Assembly (NCBI GenBank): GCA_964413525.1
Contig: CAYPTI010000049.1
Coordinates: 6,366 to 12,019 of the forward strand
Reading direction: 5' to 3'
Source of the DNA: CAYPTI01 sp964413525 [NCBI: uncultured bacterium]
GTDB lineage: Bacteria; T1Sed10-126
Length of the DNA: 5,654 bases
Below the pieces are notes generated by a model, which ran no database searches, was not told where the DNA came from, and was given only the letters and a program-made list of their open reading frames with translations. Made by a program: the position numbers and the translations under genes. This document shows positions 5,254 through 5,654 of the stretch, in pieces (position 1 is the stretch's first letter; every line of letters begins with the position of its first letter).

Positions 5254-5654
5254 ATGAAACGATGGCTTGTTGTGCTGCTGGCCGTGGTTGTCGCCGCCGG
5301 TCTGCTGGTTCCGAACCCCTCCGAGGCACAGGACGATCCCTTCCGGGTGGCGTTTGTCTACATTGGACCGGTCGGAGACGCGGGCTGGACCTACTCCCAT
5401 GACCAGGCCCGCCAGTACCTCGAAGAAACCATGGGGGACAACATAGAAACGACGTTCATCGAATCGGTGCCCGAAGTGGATTCGAAACAGGTGTTCGATC
5501 AGCTGGCCGCCCAGGGCTACGACCTGGTTATTGGGGCCAGTTTCGGGTACATGGACGCCATGGTGGAGGTCGCCAACCAGTATCCTGAAACGAGTTTCCT
5601 CCATGCGTCCGGGTTCAAGTCCACGGAAAACCTGGCCCCCTACCACGCCAAGGC
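5254..5654 (+). CDS. BMP family ABC transporter substrate-binding protein, N-terminal part
   Basis: The first 133 codons of a Bmp/Med (BMP) family periplasmic binding protein; the 3' end lies beyond the window (the family is usually about 330-380 residues). Members bind nucleosides or purines for an ABC importer with two permeases and one ATPase, normally encoded just downstream. A classical Sec signal occupies residues 1-25 (KRW, then a Val/Leu/Ala core, cleavage predicted after SEA at 23-25). There is no lipobox cysteine, so the protein is probably soluble in a periplasm. Family hallmarks are VAFVYIGPVGDAGW (32-45) with YSHDQ and R after it, LVIGASFGYMDAM (91-103) and FLHASGF (115-121). The ATG at 5254 follows AGGGAG (5238-5243) at 10 nt. 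Orientation is divergent from all other genes here. Confidence 0.92.
   Translation, partial: MKRWLVVLLAVVVAAGLLVPNPSEAQDDPFRVAFVYIGPVGDAGWTYSHDQARQYLEETMGDNIETTFIESVPEVDSKQVFDQLAAQGYDLVIGASFGYMDAMVEVANQYPETSFLHASGFKSTENLAPYHAK

Overview
This 5.65 kb stretch looks like ordinary chromosomal DNA from a bacterium of moderately high GC (roughly 58-60% by eye). The bacterial assignment rests on Shine-Dalgarno sites of the GGAGG type, a classical Sec signal peptide on the BMP-type binding protein, a bacterial lipobox protein and a TTGATA-17-TATTCT promoter. The binding protein appears to be secreted free into a periplasm, because it has no lipobox cysteine, and a SmpA/BamE-like lipoprotein is also present. 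Both hint at a diderm envelope. I cannot name the phylum. Several genes start with GTG or TTG.

Layout, left to right. Seven genes lie on the minus strand. (1) A small membrane protein runs off the left edge (1-143) and overlaps by 4 nt the stop of (2) an MFS exporter-like permease (140-1396). A 347-nt gap follows (1397-1743), holding a terminator-like hairpin and one tiny plus-strand ORF with an excellent ribosome binding site. Then come (3) osmC, a thiol peroxidase (1744-2169), with a recognisable promoter and an operator-like inverted repeat; (4) a DUF985-type cupin (2337-2780); (5) a 57-residue FmdB-type zinc ribbon (2884-3057, TTG start); (6) an EamA/DMT permease (3236-4147); and (7) a small lipoprotein with a SmpA/BamE-like C-terminal motif (4239-4664). 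A 589-nt divergent intergenic region with several inverted repeats separates these from (8) the 5' part of a BMP-family ABC transporter binding protein on the plus strand (5254 to the right edge).

The genes do not form one pathway. The MFS and small membrane protein are almost certainly one translationally coupled unit. FmdB and the cupin may be cotranscribed, as may the lipoprotein and the DMT permease. osmC appears to have its own promoter. The bmp gene probably opens a nucleoside/purine-type ABC transporter operon continuing to the right, by analogy with the family.

I saw no mobile element, CRISPR, phage, tRNA or rRNA signal, and no clear new multi-gene system. The points most worth a second look are the edge gene coupled to the MFS, the doubtful 5' end of the lipoprotein gene (an overlapping ORF with its own ribosome binding site), the 28-codon ORF in the 1.4-1.7 kb gap, and the structured leader-like DNA upstream of bmp.
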